Shown: in pieces, positions 48,123 through 57,655 of the stretch | Position numbering within the stretch: position 1 is the first letter of the stretch | Layout: every line of letters begins with the position of its first letter | Assembly (NCBI GenBank): GCA_902826795.1 | Contig: CADEGD010000005.1 | Coordinates: 74,086 to 138,085, forward strand | Source of the DNA: an uncultured Acidobacteriota bacterium | Lineage (GTDB): Bacteria; Acidobacteriota; Blastocatellia; Pyrinomonadales; Pyrinomonadaceae | Reading direction: 5' to 3' | Length of the DNA: 64,000 nucleotides | Program-made: the position numbers and the translations under genes | The notes under the pieces: generated by a model | Database searches by the model: none | The model's input: only the letters and a program-made list of their open reading frames with translations | What the model was told of the DNA's origin: nothing

Positions 48123-49010
48123 ATGCGGCGGCGCAAGACAGCAATTTTTTTTCTTGTATTCGGCATCTGCCTTAGCGCGCTCGCCGTCGCGCTGAATGTA
48201 GGCTGGATATTGCTTAACCTCACCGAGGTCGTGCTGCTGGTTTTGGGCATCATCTTTTTCGCCCTGATAATCACCGGGCTGGTTCTAAACACCATATTTT
48301 TGGTGCGTGAGATCAGAAAGAACGAACAGCACGATGCCTTTTTGAATGCCGTTACACACGAGTTAAAAACGCCGATTGCGTCCATACGCCTGTATCTCGA
48401 AACCTTGAAGGCCCGCGACGTCGAGCCGGAAAAGCAGCGAGAGTTTTACGACGTAATGCTTGCCGATAGTAACCGGCTGCTGACGACAGTAGAGCAGGTC
48501 TTGGCGGCGAGCAAATCGGGCGAAACGCGAAAACGCTACGAGGTGGAAGAGCTTGATATCGTAAGCTTGCTCGACGATTGCGCCGAGATGGTTCGCACTA
48601 GATACAACCTGGAACGCGGCTCGATCAAGATCGCCGACGCGCAAGCGGGCCTCAAGGTTTCGGGCGATGCCGACGAGCTTCAGACGGCTTTCGTCAACCT
48701 GCTCGACAATGCCGTGAAGTATTCGCCGGATCAGGTTAAGATCTCGGTTCGCGTGAAGGCCTCGTCGATAAGAAACCGCATTGACATCTTTATTCGTGAT
48801 AGCGGAGTCGGCATGGAAGCGACCGAGCTTAAGCGGATCTTTCGAAGGTTCTACCGCGTTCCACACGGCGACGGCAAAAAGGTGAAAGGAACCGGCCTTG
48901 GACTTTTCATCGTCAAGTCGATCATCAAAAAGCACGGTGGCTCGATCAGCGCAGACAGTAAGGGTAAGGGACGCGGGTCTACTTTTGTAGTTCAACTCCC
49001 GAAAGCGTAG
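48123..49010 (+). CDS. Sensor histidine kinase
   Basis: 295 residues. Two membrane segments (about 7-28 and 35-62) with almost no periplasmic loop, then the H-box VTHELKTPIASIRLY (His79), N-box NLLDNAVKYSP, G1 RDSGVGM, and G2 GTGLGLFIVK. The lack of a sensor loop suggests membrane-borne or partner-mediated sensing. The response regulator starts at the next base after its stop. Confidence 0.93.
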   Translation: MRRRKTAIFFLVFGICLSALAVALNVGWILLNLTEVVLLVLGIIFFALIITGLVLNTIFLVREIRKNEQHDAFLNAVTHELKTPIASIRLYLETLKARDVEPEKQREFYDVMLADSNRLLTTVEQVLAASKSGETRKRYEVEELDIVSLLDDCAEMVRTRYNLERGSIKIADAQAGLKVSGDADELQTAFVNLLDNAVKYSPDQVKISVRVKASSIRNRIDIFIRDSGVGMEATELKRIFRRFYRVPHGDGKKVKGTGLGLFIVKSIIKKHGGSISADSKGKGRGSTFVVQLPKA

Positions 49011-49697
49011 ATGAAGATACTTATCGTCGAAGACGAAAGACATATTGCTGACGGCCTGAAGTTTAATCTTGAAGCAGAAGGTTTTGACGTCACCGTGGCC
49101 GAGACCGGTGAGGATGGACTGGCAGCTGTCGAGGGCCACGCAGCTGTTGTTCTGGACGTGATGCTGCCGGGCATGAGCGGGTTCGATGTCGCCCGAACTC
49201 TTCGCGAGGCTGAAAATTTTACGCCGATCTTGATGCTCACAGCTCTAGGCCAAGCCGAGGACGTGATCCAAGGATTTGAGGCGGGCGCGGATGACTATCT
49301 GCCCAAGCCTTTTCAACTCGATGTTTTTCTCGCTCGGCTTAAGGCCCTACTGCGAAGGAGTAAATGGCAGAAACGGGATGCTCCATCCGAAGATTCCATC
49401 GTAGTGAACGGGAGAACGGTCGACCTTACTAATCTCGAACTTAGAACGCCGACGGGCACGATCCATCTCACGCTGATGGAAAGCAATCTGCTTAAATACC
49501 TTATCGACAACGAAGGACGAGCGGTCTCGCGCAAGGAGATACTTGAGAAGGTGTGGGAACTGCAGGAAGACACGGACACGCGTGCGATCGACAACTTTAT
49601 TGTGCGACTTCGGCGACATCTTGAAGACGAGCCTAACAATCCGCAAATATTGAGAACAGTGCGAGGCGTCGGATACCGATTTGTTCGTGCTGACTGA
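49011..49697 (+). CDS. OmpR/PhoB-family response regulator
   Basis: 228 residues. Receiver domain with VEDE, phospho-acceptor Asp49 (VVLDVMLPGMSGFD), and Lys99 (YLPKPF); winged-helix DNA-binding domain in residues 125-226 (VSRKEILEKVW, RAIDNFIVRLRRHLED, TVRGVGYRF). Partner of the kinase encoded directly upstream. Targets not evident. Confidence 0.94.
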   Translation: MKILIVEDERHIADGLKFNLEAEGFDVTVAETGEDGLAAVEGHAAVVLDVMLPGMSGFDVARTLREAENFTPILMLTALGQAEDVIQGFEAGADDYLPKPFQLDVFLARLKALLRRSKWQKRDAPSEDSIVVNGRTVDLTNLELRTPTGTIHLTLMESNLLKYLIDNEGRAVSRKEILEKVWELQEDTDTRAIDNFIVRLRRHLEDEPNNPQILRTVRGVGYRFVRAD

Positions 49698-49765
49698 TCA
49701 TCTATAGTCGTGGCGGGCAAAGACGTTTGTGGTAAACTGCCGATGCTAAGTTAGTTGCGAAGATT

Positions 49766-50104
49766 ATGGCTACTACGACGGTCACGAGAAAGCAACTGGA
49801 TTCTATTGCTAAGGCGATTGTCGGCGTTTCCCATCCTCTTAAAATCATACTTTTTGGCTCCCGAGCCAGGGGGAATGCTAATGAGCATTCCGACATCGAC
49901 TTGCTCGTTGTTGGAGAACGTCCCAGTACTCCCTGGAGTAGAAATCGCCTGATCGGAGATATGCGCCGCAGTCTCCCTGACGTGAAAGTGCCTGTAGATA
50001 TTTTGTTTTTTACGCCGGAGGAGATGAACCGCTGGAAGGAGACGACAAATCACGTTGTCCGTGAAGCGCTGGACGAGGGGGATGTGTTGTATGAACGACA
50101 TTGA
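49766..50104 (+). CDS. MNT-type nucleotidyltransferase (antitoxin-like)
   Basis: 112 residues. The minimal nucleotidyltransferase motif GSRARG (31-36) with HSDIDL (Asp43, Asp45) and a third Asp at 78 (VPVDILFF) are complete. MNT proteins pair with HEPN ribonucleases and can silence them by AMPylation. The HEPN frame starts inside its 3' end (ATG 50091). Confidence 0.87.
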   Translation: MATTTVTRKQLDSIAKAIVGVSHPLKIILFGSRARGNANEHSDIDLLVVGERPSTPWSRNRLIGDMRRSLPDVKVPVDILFFTPEEMNRWKETTNHVVREALDEGDVLYERH

Positions 50105-50476
50105 GCATGCCCGCGAACTCCTCGAAATGGTCGTTCGGATCTGAATGCGTTGAAAGGGATGACCGACCCCGACAACGCATTTTTTAGTGATGAGATATTC
50201 GGTTTTCATGCACAGCAAGCGGTCGAGAAATCAATGAAGGCTAGACTTGCCAGCCTCGGGGTTCAGTATCCCAAACGCCACGATTTGATGGTGTTCATCA
50301 ATCTTCTCTCCGATGCGGGCGAGAACGTTGCAGGGCTTTACGAACTCGTGGATTTGAATCCTTTTGGAGTTCAGTATCGTTATGAATCACTACCCAACGA
50401 TGAAGAGGTTATTTATCGAATGAACCTACTAGATAAAGTGGAAGCTCTTTTCATCAGAATTGAAAAACTTCTGTAG
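50091..50476 (+). pseudogene. HEPN-domain protein, frameshifted near its N-terminus
   Basis: ATG 50091, overlapping the MNT gene, opens MNDIEHARELLEMVVR and then meets TGA at 50142. One base inserted after about 50137 would restore ...VVRDLNALKGMTDPDNAFF and join the downstream 108-residue HEPN frame (HAQQAVEKSMKA, YPKRHDLMVF). Both sides are typical HEPN sequence, so a one-base deletion has occurred, unless it is a sequencing error. The downstream piece could still be made from the TTG at 50150 without the first helix. Confidence 0.78.
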
Positions 50477-50509
50477 TAGTTTTTCTGCCATCCTTTACAT
50501 ACCCTTTTT

Positions 50510-51979
50510 TTAAGAATGATTCCGAAGGAAAGACGTTCGGGCGATCACCTTTATCTCGCGACGCCAATCTTCGTGCAGCTCAAAACGCCACAGCTCGATT
50601 TCGGGCGAAAGCATTTGGGCAAAGTATTCGAATTTGTGATGAAAGCTCAGAGCAGGTGCGACGACGTAAACGAGTGTCGATTCGTCTTTGATCTCAAGCT
50701 CGCCAAATAATCTCGCTTTCGCAAGAACTCCGCGACGCCGCTGCAGCTCGATCTTTCTCCAATAGTCCGCGGCTTGAAATACAGCTTCGCGATCTGGCGA
50801 AGTTTTTAGCTCGATCAATACCAGACGGCCATCGCGGCGAAGCGCCAACAGATCGATCTTGTCCGTCGATGAACGAAACTGATTGTAGATCGGCGAAAGT
50901 ATGAGATTCCCATCTAGCTTTCTGATATCACGCTTTAAGATCGATTCAAGCCACAGTTCGGGCGACGAGCGGTAGTATTGGTGTCGCGGATTCGGAGAGT
51001 CGAACCTGCGGAAACGGTCGAGTTCGGTGATGAGGCCGTCGAGATCTGCCACGTTTTCTGGGAGCAGCGGCCGACGCTGTTTGCCGACCCCGAACCAAGA
51101 ACTTTCCCGGCCCATCATTGTTCTCACTCGAGCAAACGGAAGTCCGCGAAACCGGGCCGTTTCGCCCTGCTTCGATCGTAGCGTATCGATCGCGTCAGGC
51201 ATGATCTCGACTATCTCGGAGAGTGTTTTTGATACGCGGACTTCGGACGGGATGGACAGCTTCCGCGGCTTTTCCCGCCAGACGGCGGACATCGTCCATT
51301 CATCGAGCGGCTTTAATTTATCTTCGACCTTTTCGACGATCGTCACGCGAGACTTTGCATTCCGATTCAGCAGGGTGTGAAGACGCCGCACCGCCCGAGC
51401 CTGTTTGCGCTCAGCGACTATCCAAACGGTTTCAACAGGCTTTTTGCGCCGAGCGTTTAGGCGCTCGAGCCAAACGAACGCGGACGCGAGCAGGTTCTCG
51501 GCGGTGAGAGCGTTCGTCACATCCGCGAGAATAGCGGTGTGCTGTTTGTTCGGCGACTCAACGAGGATGTTCGCCATCCTGCCGTTAGTTTCGTTGAGGG
51601 CTACGCGGACGATCTTAAATGCTGCAAAGTTTGACTCGACAAGCTTCGCTACCTCATTGGCACGGAGCAGACGCGCAAGTTCCACTTCCTGTGCGAGTTC
51701 GGATGCTGAGGTTCGCGGGACGAGACGAACTGTCTGCCTTTCGGTGCCAAGTTTGCGGGAAAGACCCAGTAAGACAACTTCATCTTCGCGACTTACCTCG
51801 TGAACTCGCCAAGTGCAAAAGCCTTTATCCCCGTGCAATCCGATCAGCGTTTTCGAGCGAGATTCGTCGATCTCGATCTCGTCGGATCGCAGCGGGAAAG
51901 CCCGGCCCTCGGAATAGACTGCAAGCCATTCGAAATGCGTCGCGAGAAGGTCAGTGAGAGATTCGGCGATTTCTACCAT
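50510..51979 (-). CDS. Uncharacterised protein with C-terminal PD-(D/E)XK nuclease-like domain
   Basis: 489 residues. I do not recognise the N-terminal 330 residues (mixed alpha/beta, many Arg and Glu). Residues 345-430 look like a PD-(D/E)XK nuclease core: Glu in ELWLESIL, Asp376 in KIDLLALRRDG, the ELK triad Glu390-Lys392 (VLIELKTS) and Gln402 in VFQAADYW. That is the order seen in NucS- and Holliday-type nucleases. The gene overlaps the SGNH hydrolase gene upstream by 7 bases, so the two are coexpressed. There is no signal peptide; it acts in the cytoplasm. Confidence 0.7.
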   Translation of the reverse strand: MVEIAESLTDLLATHFEWLAVYSEGRAFPLRSDEIEIDESRSKTLIGLHGDKGFCTWRVHEVSREDEVVLLGLSRKLGTERQTVRLVPRTSASELAQEVELARLLRANEVAKLVESNFAAFKIVRVALNETNGRMANILVESPNKQHTAILADVTNALTAENLLASAFVWLERLNARRKKPVETVWIVAERKQARAVRRLHTLLNRNAKSRVTIVEKVEDKLKPLDEWTMSAVWREKPRKLSIPSEVRVSKTLSEIVEIMPDAIDTLRSKQGETARFRGLPFARVRTMMGRESSWFGVGKQRRPLLPENVADLDGLITELDRFRRFDSPNPRHQYYRSSPELWLESILKRDIRKLDGNLILSPIYNQFRSSTDKIDLLALRRDGRLVLIELKTSPDREAVFQAADYWRKIELQRRRGVLAKARLFGELEIKDESTLVYVVAPALSFHHKFEYFAQMLSPEIELWRFELHEDWRREIKVIARTSFLRNHS

Positions 51980-52719
51980 TGGTGGTGCTTATCGAAGTGT
52001 TTCAGCATCGCCGCGGCCCAATCGCGATAGCCTTGCTCGGAAGGATGAATACCGTCTGCCCAGAATCCGTTGAAGTCGATATCCACCGGCTGTGGATAGT
52101 AGTAAACGCGATCCATCCCGCTCGTAAACTCAACGATGTTCGCGTTGTGCATCTGCGAGAGATTCCAGAGAATCCCCTTGATCGGCTGCGGAAGGATCGG
52201 CGAATAGCCGATCATCGGACAATTCGAGATGAAAATGGCCGCGTCGGGATTTGCTTTGCGGACGATTCCGATAAGCTCCAGCATATCGCGCCGCCATTTC
52301 TTCGGGCTGCTGAGTTTCATTACGTCGTTGCCGCCGATGCCGAGCAAAACGTAATCGTACTTCTCATCGCGAACGAGCGGCCAGAGTTCGTCGATCGTCC
52401 GGCGGGCGGTTACGCCATTCTTTCCAATGACGGTCCACTTTACCGGCCTTCCTGTTCGCTCGGCCAGGCCCTTTGCGAACTGTCCACCGAGTGCAAGGTC
52501 GTGGGTACGCGCGCCGAGGCCGGCAACCGTCGATTCGCCAAGGACGAGTAGTTTCAACTCACCGTCGCCGCTGCCAGCCACGCCAGCCGGACCCTTCGCC
52601 TCGGGCAAAAGGCCAACCTTCCAACGTGTTATCAGGCCTTGCACATACAGAAAAGGAGCGATCGGCATGATCGCGGCCCCACCAAGGATGAATTTCGCCT
52701 GCCATTTGTTCAAGCTCAT
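51973..52719 (-). CDS. SGNH/GDSL-family hydrolase
   Basis: 248 residues with an N-terminal membrane segment (about 8-30). Block I LVLGESTVAGLGA holds the catalytic Ser, block III LLGIGGNDV the Asn and block V DGIHPSEQGY the Asp/His pair. Probably an ester hydrolase anchored to face the periplasm. Substrate unknown. It overlaps the nuclease-like gene downstream. Confidence 0.85.
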   Translation of the reverse strand: MSLNKWQAKFILGGAAIMPIAPFLYVQGLITRWKVGLLPEAKGPAGVAGSGDGELKLLVLGESTVAGLGARTHDLALGGQFAKGLAERTGRPVKWTVIGKNGVTARRTIDELWPLVRDEKYDYVLLGIGGNDVMKLSSPKKWRRDMLELIGIVRKANPDAAIFISNCPMIGYSPILPQPIKGILWNLSQMHNANIVEFTSGMDRVYYYPQPVDIDFNGFWADGIHPSEQGYRDWAAAMLKHFDKHHQW

Positions 52720-52759
52720 GTTCGGATAATTTCGTTATGATAAACTTCCATTTCTTTCG

Positions 52760-53410
52760 ATGTTTTTGTCAAATCCACACGCCGCAACAGCCGCGCTCTC
52801 ACTCGTTATTTTCGCGGTAGCGGGTTGTTCCTGGTTTCAAACGAGCGACCCCGTAACACTATCCCCAACTGCGATCGCTCCGCCCGACACCGGCCTTCCG
52901 TTCGACGCGTTCGAGCCGGAGACTTATCAGGCGGATTTCATCACCATCGCCGCAGACGCGGAATCGAAGTCGCACTTTGCTCGAAAGCCGGGCCGGTGGC
53001 GTATCGACACTTTTGCGGGTGACAAGCTCGTGAAATCGATACTGCGGACCGATAAGCTGCTCTATATCGATCACGGCACGAAGCAATATTCCGAACCGCC
53101 CATCGCCGGACCCGACCCGCAGCCGACCATTCTCGCAGATCTCACTACTTCTTTGCTAAGTGAAAAACAGCCGGCTAAATTCGAAAAGATCGGAACCGAC
53201 GGAACACTTGAGCGGTATAGCGTAACGGTGGAAGGTTCATCGCCTTCAACGATCGTGTTTGACACGTCGACAAAAATGATCGTTCGACACGAATTCGAAG
53301 GCGGTTTTGCTTTCGAGATGCGGAACTTTAATCTTGAGGTTGACGACGCGACATTTGCCTTACCGGCCGGATATCGAAAGGTCGCGTGGAATGTGTTCAA
53401 GCAGCAATGA
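52760..53410 (+). CDS. Lipoprotein of LolA/LolB-like type
   Basis: 216 residues. A signal peptide with lipobox VAGC (Cys at about 23) is followed by a beta-rich region (RKPGRWRIDTFAG, LLYIDHGTKQYSEPP, STIVFDTSTKMIVRHE) reminiscent of lipoprotein-carrier folds, though the family assignment is tentative. It is the first gene of a four-gene operon with 4-bp overlaps. Confidence 0.72.
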   Translation: MFLSNPHAATAALSLVIFAVAGCSWFQTSDPVTLSPTAIAPPDTGLPFDAFEPETYQADFITIAADAESKSHFARKPGRWRIDTFAGDKLVKSILRTDKLLYIDHGTKQYSEPPIAGPDPQPTILADLTTSLLSEKQPAKFEKIGTDGTLERYSVTVEGSSPSTIVFDTSTKMIVRHEFEGGFAFEMRNFNLEVDDATFALPAGYRKVAWNVFKQQ

Positions 53411-53829
53411 CGATGGAATTTAGTGAAGAGCGAAGGCAGTTAGCGGCTGACAAACTCAACGATCTGCCGTTCGCTAAGCTGATCGGAATGCGGCTGACCG
53501 ACATTCGCCCAAATGAAGCCGTTATCGAGATCGATATGCGAGACGATTTGCGGCAGCCGAGCGGCGTCTTGCACGGCGGAGTTACGGCAACGCTTATCGA
53601 CACGGCAATGGCGTTCGCTGTCCGAACTTATCTCACCGACACGGAGCCGACTGCAACGATCGATCTGACCGTCCATTATCTTCGCCCGCACGTCGAAGGC
53701 CGCGTGATATGCAGGGCCCGCGTGGTGCGGCCCGGCAAGCGGATCTTCACTGTTTCTGCCGAAGTTCATAATGAGCAAGGCAAGCTGATCGCGACCGGAC
53801 TATCGACCTATACCCGACTCGAAAGTTGA
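53407..53829 (+). CDS. PaaI-type hotdog thioesterase
   Basis: 140 residues from the ATG at 53407, which overlaps the lipoprotein stop (ATGA). The signature [21 protein letters not shown] and [11 protein letters not shown] identify a hotdog acyl-CoA thioesterase of the PaaI/YdiI group. Substrate not evident. Confidence 0.9.
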   Translation: MTMEFSEERRQLAADKLNDLPFAKLIGMRLTDIRPNEAVIEIDMRDDLRQPSGVLHGGVTATLIDTAMAFAVRTYLTDTEPTATIDLTVHYLRPHVEGRVICRARVVRPGKRIFTVSAEVHNEQGKLIATGLSTYTRLES

Positions 53830-55655
53830 AAGAGATACTAAAACAATTCGCAAGATATTTCGGGCCGTATCGTTGGTCGATCGCTCTCGGCGTGTCATGC
53901 ATTTTGGTCTCGATGTGCTTCGGGTTGCTGGTGCCATATCTGGTCGGAACGGCGGTTGACGATCTTGCCGCCGGAATTACGTGGCAGAAGATCATTTTCT
54001 ATCCGCTTGTGATACTTGCCGCGAACTTCTGCAGCGGTATCTTTCTTTTCTTACAGCGTCGATTGCTGATCAACGCGTCACGTCACATCGAGTACGACAT
54101 GCGCGAGCAGTTTTACGCCTCTCTTGTTCATCAGCCGCTTGAGTTTTTTCACAACAACCGGATCGGCGATCTAATGGCGCGTGCGACCAACGATCTCGCA
54201 GCCGTCAGGCAGATCGTCGGACCGATGATCTTGTACAGTTTTCAGGCGATATTCGCGTTGCTGATCGTGCTGCCGATCTTGCTCAACATATCGGTCAAGC
54301 TCACGCTGCTGATGCTGATCCCGCTGCCGCTGGTGTCGCTGACGGTCAAGTTTCTGGGTGAACAGATCCATAAGCGGTTCGAGAAGATCCAGGAATTTTT
54401 CTCGGATATCACGGCCCGTGCTCAGGAGAATCTTTCGGGTGTTCGCGTCGTTCGTGCATATGCACAGGAAGATGCCGAGATCGAGCAGTTTCAGGTTTTG
54501 AATCGCGAATACGCGGCGAAGAATCTGCAGCTTGTGAAATTTGCCGCGGCGATGCGGCCGATGCTTTTCTTCTTTATCGGGCTTGGATTCGTCGTGATCG
54601 TCGCGGTCGGCGTTCCGATGGCGGTTCGCGGTGAGATCACAGCGGGCAATTTCACGTCGTTCATTCTCTACCTGCAGCGGATGATCTGGTATCTGATCGC
54701 TCTGGGCTACGTCGTCAATCTTTGGCAGCGGGGCACGGCGAGCTTGAAGCGATTCAACGCCATACTCGAGACCGAACCGACGATCGATGACTCGCCCGAG
54801 GCAATTAAACAACCGCCGATCACGGGCGAGATCGAGTTCAAAGATCTTACTTTCGCCTACAACGGCAAGCCCGTCTTGCACGATATCGATCTTAAGATCG
54901 AGCGAGGGCAAACAGTTGCATTTGTCGGTAAGACCGGCAGTGGAAAATCTACGCTTGTGAGTCTTGTACCGAGGTTGCTTGAAGCTCCGGACGGAAACGT
55001 ACTAGTAGACGGCAAGCCCGTTCGCGATTTTAAAGTCCAACAGCTTCGAAGCGCGATCGGCTTCGTTCCGCAGGAGACTTTTCTCTTCAGCGACAATCTT
55101 TCTGCAAACATTGCGTTCGGCGTAGAGGCAGAACCGCTCGCGTTAGCGGGTGGTAACGACTCGGCCCGTAGTCAACGCGAACTCACGTCAGTCGCGTTGC
55201 CACCCGCTTACGCAGGCGGTTCCACCATCTCCGTTCAGAAGGCCGCAGAGATCGCAGGGCTAGCCGATGATATTGAAGACTTTCCGAACAAGTATGAACA
55301 GCTTGTCGGAGAACGCGGAATTACCCTTTCCGGCGGGCAGAAACAGCGGACGGCTATCGCCCGGGCAGTAATGCGCGACCCAAAGATACTTATTCTGGAC
55401 GACTCGCTCAGCGCCGTCGATACATATACCGAGGAGCGCATCCTCAAGAATCTTCGCGGCGTCAGAAAAGATCGAACGACGCTTATCGTCTCGCACCGGA
55501 TCTCGACGATTCGCGACGCTGATCTTATCTGCGTGATGGCGGACGGGCGAATAATCGAACGCGGAACTCACGAAGAACTACTTCTGCTGGACGGCGAATA
55601 CGCGGACCTTTACGAACGCCAGAAACTTGAGGATGAGCTGGAAGCGACCGATTAA
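53826..55655 (+). CDS. MsbA-like ABC exporter with an in-frame palindromic insertion
   Basis: 609 residues. Membrane domain (1-310, six helices; [18 protein letters not shown] coupling region) and ATPase domain with Walker [11 protein letters not shown], signature [15 protein letters not shown] and Walker [16 protein letters not shown] start at 53826 overlaps the thioesterase stop. Residues about 436-466, between [12 protein letters not shown] and KAAEIAGL, are an extra piece encoded by the palindromic element at 55131-55222. It explains the length excess of about 28 residues and sits in the variable helical subdomain. Likely a lipid or drug exporter. Confidence 0.9.
   Translation: MKEILKQFARYFGPYRWSIALGVSCILVSMCFGLLVPYLVGTAVDDLAAGITWQKIIFYPLVILAANFCSGIFLFLQRRLLINASRHIEYDMREQFYASLVHQPLEFFHNNRIGDLMARATNDLAAVRQIVGPMILYSFQAIFALLIVLPILLNISVKLTLLMLIPLPLVSLTVKFLGEQIHKRFEKIQEFFSDITARAQENLSGVRVVRAYAQEDAEIEQFQVLNREYAAKNLQLVKFAAAMRPMLFFFIGLGFVVIVAVGVPMAVRGEITAGNFTSFILYLQRMIWYLIALGYVVNLWQRGTASLKRFNAILETEPTIDDSPEAIKQPPITGEIEFKDLTFAYNGKPVLHDIDLKIERGQTVAFVGKTGSGKSTLVSLVPRLLEAPDGNVLVDGKPVRDFKVQQLRSAIGFVPQETFLFSDNLSANIAFGVEAEPLALAGGNDSARSQRELTSVALPPAYAGGSTISVQKAAEIAGLADDIEDFPNKYEQLVGERGITLSGGQKQRTAIARAVMRDPKILILDDSLSAVDTYTEERILKNLRGVRKDRTTLIVSHRISTIRDADLICVMADGRIIERGTHEELLLLDGEYADLYERQKLEDELEATD
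55131..55222. repeat. Palindromic element inserted in frame in the ABC exporter gene
   Basis: Left arm 55131-55160 and right arm 55191-55222 are reverse complements at about 25 of 28 aligned positions plus a 2-base gap, around a 30-base centre. The piece codes for [10 protein letters not shown]... ending [10 protein letters not shown], out of character with ABC ATPases. It resembles a REP-like or Rickettsia-type protein-coding palindromic element. Confidence 0.78.
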
Positions 55656-56117
55656 ATGATAGATAAATCTACGCCGAACCTGGTTGAGCAATACAAAACG
55701 CTTGTGATCATTTGGGCGGCGATCCTGATGTCGCAGTTCATGTTTCTGCTCGTGCTGTTCTTTACAAAAAAGGAACTTTTCGAGTTCCGTCTCGATCAGC
55801 CATTCACAGGCCAAAGCGGTGCGATGATAATGGGGTTTGCCGCTGTAGCAATAACTTGCGTCGCGTTCTCATTCGCGTTCAAACGGCGTTTTTTCGAACG
55901 CTCGGTCGAGCAGCAGGAACCGCAACTCGTGCAAACCGGAACGATCATAGCCCTCGCCCTTTGCGAGGCGTCGTCGCTGATCGGGATGTGTCTCGCCTTT
56001 GCGTTCGACTATCAATATTTCTTCATCTGGTTCATCCTCGGCATCGCCGGAATGTTGTTTCATTTCCCCCGGCGGGACGATCTGCTGGCCGCAGGGTACA
56101 AACAGCAAGGTCAGTAA
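55656..56117 (+). CDS. Four-helix membrane protein of unknown function
   Basis: 153 residues with four predicted membrane segments (about 15-36, 56-75, 96-115, 120-137). The start follows the ABC exporter stop directly, so it is the last gene of this operon. I do not recognise a family. Confidence 0.75.
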   Translation: MIDKSTPNLVEQYKTLVIIWAAILMSQFMFLLVLFFTKKELFEFRLDQPFTGQSGAMIMGFAAVAITCVAFSFAFKRRFFERSVEQQEPQLVQTGTIIALALCEASSLIGMCLAFAFDYQYFFIWFILGIAGMLFHFPRRDDLLAAGYKQQGQ

Positions 56118-56121
56118 AATC

Positions 56122-57498
56122 TCACAGATCGTTTGTCCACGCGATGTATTTTTTCGAATCGAACTTTTTGCCCGTGCTGCCGCTGGTCATATAGCGGATG
56201 GTGCCGAAAACGTCGCGCTCCATCCACGGCCGGTCGTGCTTGCCGAAGCACCAAAGGATCCCTGCGTACGAGTTCGGATTGCGGCCGTCGAGGCAGTACT
56301 TATTGTTAAGATGCACGAGCGTTTCGAACGCTTCTTCATAGCTCCGCGACCAACCGATCACGTTCTTGCCCCACAGCATTCGCACGTAGTTGTGCATTTC
56401 GCCCGTCTCGACCATCTCGCGTTGGCAGGCATTCCAAAGCTCGTCGTGGGTATCGCCGGCTTCGAGTTGTTCGGGCGTGTAGACGAACTGACGTTTGTCG
56501 CTCGCGTGTTCCCGCATCGTCTTGTGGACCCACGCCGGCAGAGCTTCGAGCGAATCGTATTTAGGATTGTGCCGCGTCATGTTATACGAAAGTTCGCGGC
56601 GGACGATCAGTTCTTCGAGATATGCGTCCTTCGATTCCTGCGGAGCGTCGGCGTCCTGAATCTTCGACGCGACCTCAAGCGGTGAGAGAAAACCAAAATG
56701 CAAATATGATGACAGTCGCGAAGATCCGTCGCGGTCCGGCTTGCTGCGGGCTTTGTCGTAATCGGGCAAGATCTCTTCGACAAATTTCTTCAGTCGCTTT
56801 CTGCCACTCGCCGTACCGCCGTGATAGACGTTTGAAGCTTTTACCGAATGATCGATATCGCACTCAGCTACCAGCGAGGCGATGGTTTTGTCGGTTACAG
56901 TCGTCTCGGGACAATCGACTTCGAGCTTAAGAGAGTCAATTTCGACCGACTCCTCAACGAACGGCTTCAGATAGTTCGGCAGAAGCTTCTTGATCTTAGG
57001 CCTGATCGTGTAAGCGGCGTATTCTTCCTTGTCGAATTTCGACATCGGGACGATCCCGTTCGAATCGACGGCGTGAACGGGAATGTCGGCACGCTCGGAG
57101 ATCCGTCGGTTGTGGCCGGGAATAATGAAGCATGGAAAATCGTCCGTGACGATCAAGGCAGCATCTTTCGCAAGCCTAGCGACCGTATTTTTCGGCGAGC
57201 CTTTGTCTCTTTGCAGATAGAAAATGTAACGAATGCCGAGCTTTTCAAATTCTTTTCGCTTCTCCTCAACGCCTTCGAGAATGAACGTATGCAGCCGGTC
57301 GCTCGCCCACGGGTAGTAATATTTCAACCCCTCGTAAACTACGAGCGGCAGCTTCAGTTCGTTCGCCTTGCGTATGGCCCAGATCAACGCATGGTTGTGC
57401 GATGCCCGCTTGAACATCTGCATCCAATAGAGAACGTATCTGCCCTTAGTGTTCGTTTCTTTGTCGTTAAGCTGAACGACTCTTTCGTTGATCCGCAT
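56122..57498 (-). CDS. phr: Class II CPD photolyase
   Basis: 458 residues. The N-terminal GRYVLYWMQMFKRASHNHAL and C-terminal GEMHNYVRMLWGKNVIGWS plus LNNKYCLDGRNPNSYAGILW are diagnostic for class II deoxyribodipyrimidine photolyases, which repair UV dimers using light and FAD. Its 3' end lies 4 bases from the convergent membrane protein gene. Confidence 0.93.
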   Translation of the reverse strand: MRINERVVQLNDKETNTKGRYVLYWMQMFKRASHNHALIWAIRKANELKLPLVVYEGLKYYYPWASDRLHTFILEGVEEKRKEFEKLGIRYIFYLQRDKGSPKNTVARLAKDAALIVTDDFPCFIIPGHNRRISERADIPVHAVDSNGIVPMSKFDKEEYAAYTIRPKIKKLLPNYLKPFVEESVEIDSLKLEVDCPETTVTDKTIASLVAECDIDHSVKASNVYHGGTASGRKRLKKFVEEILPDYDKARSKPDRDGSSRLSSYLHFGFLSPLEVASKIQDADAPQESKDAYLEELIVRRELSYNMTRHNPKYDSLEALPAWVHKTMREHASDKRQFVYTPEQLEAGDTHDELWNACQREMVETGEMHNYVRMLWGKNVIGWSRSYEEAFETLVHLNNKYCLDGRNPNSYAGILWCFGKHDRPWMERDVFGTIRYMTSGSTGKKFDSKKYIAWTNDL

Positions 57499-57522
57499 TG
57501 CTTTGTATTATAGGTTTAATTT

Positions 57523-57655
57523 CACCACAGCGTTCACAGAGAACACCGAGTTTATGAAGATAGATTTTTGGCCGTCCTACCTCGTGTTCACGAGACGTTT
57601 CGTTGCAACTGAATTTTTAGCGTCTTTCCTCTGTGCTCTCTGTGTTCTTTGTGGT
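57523..57655. repeat. Dispersed palindrome spanning a signal-peptide region
   Basis: Left arm 57523-57550 (CACCACAG...) and right arm about 57628-57655 (...TTTGTGGTA) are imperfect reverse complements of the CCACAGAGAACACAGAG type. The right arm is translated as part of the signal peptide of the next gene. Confidence 0.65.
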
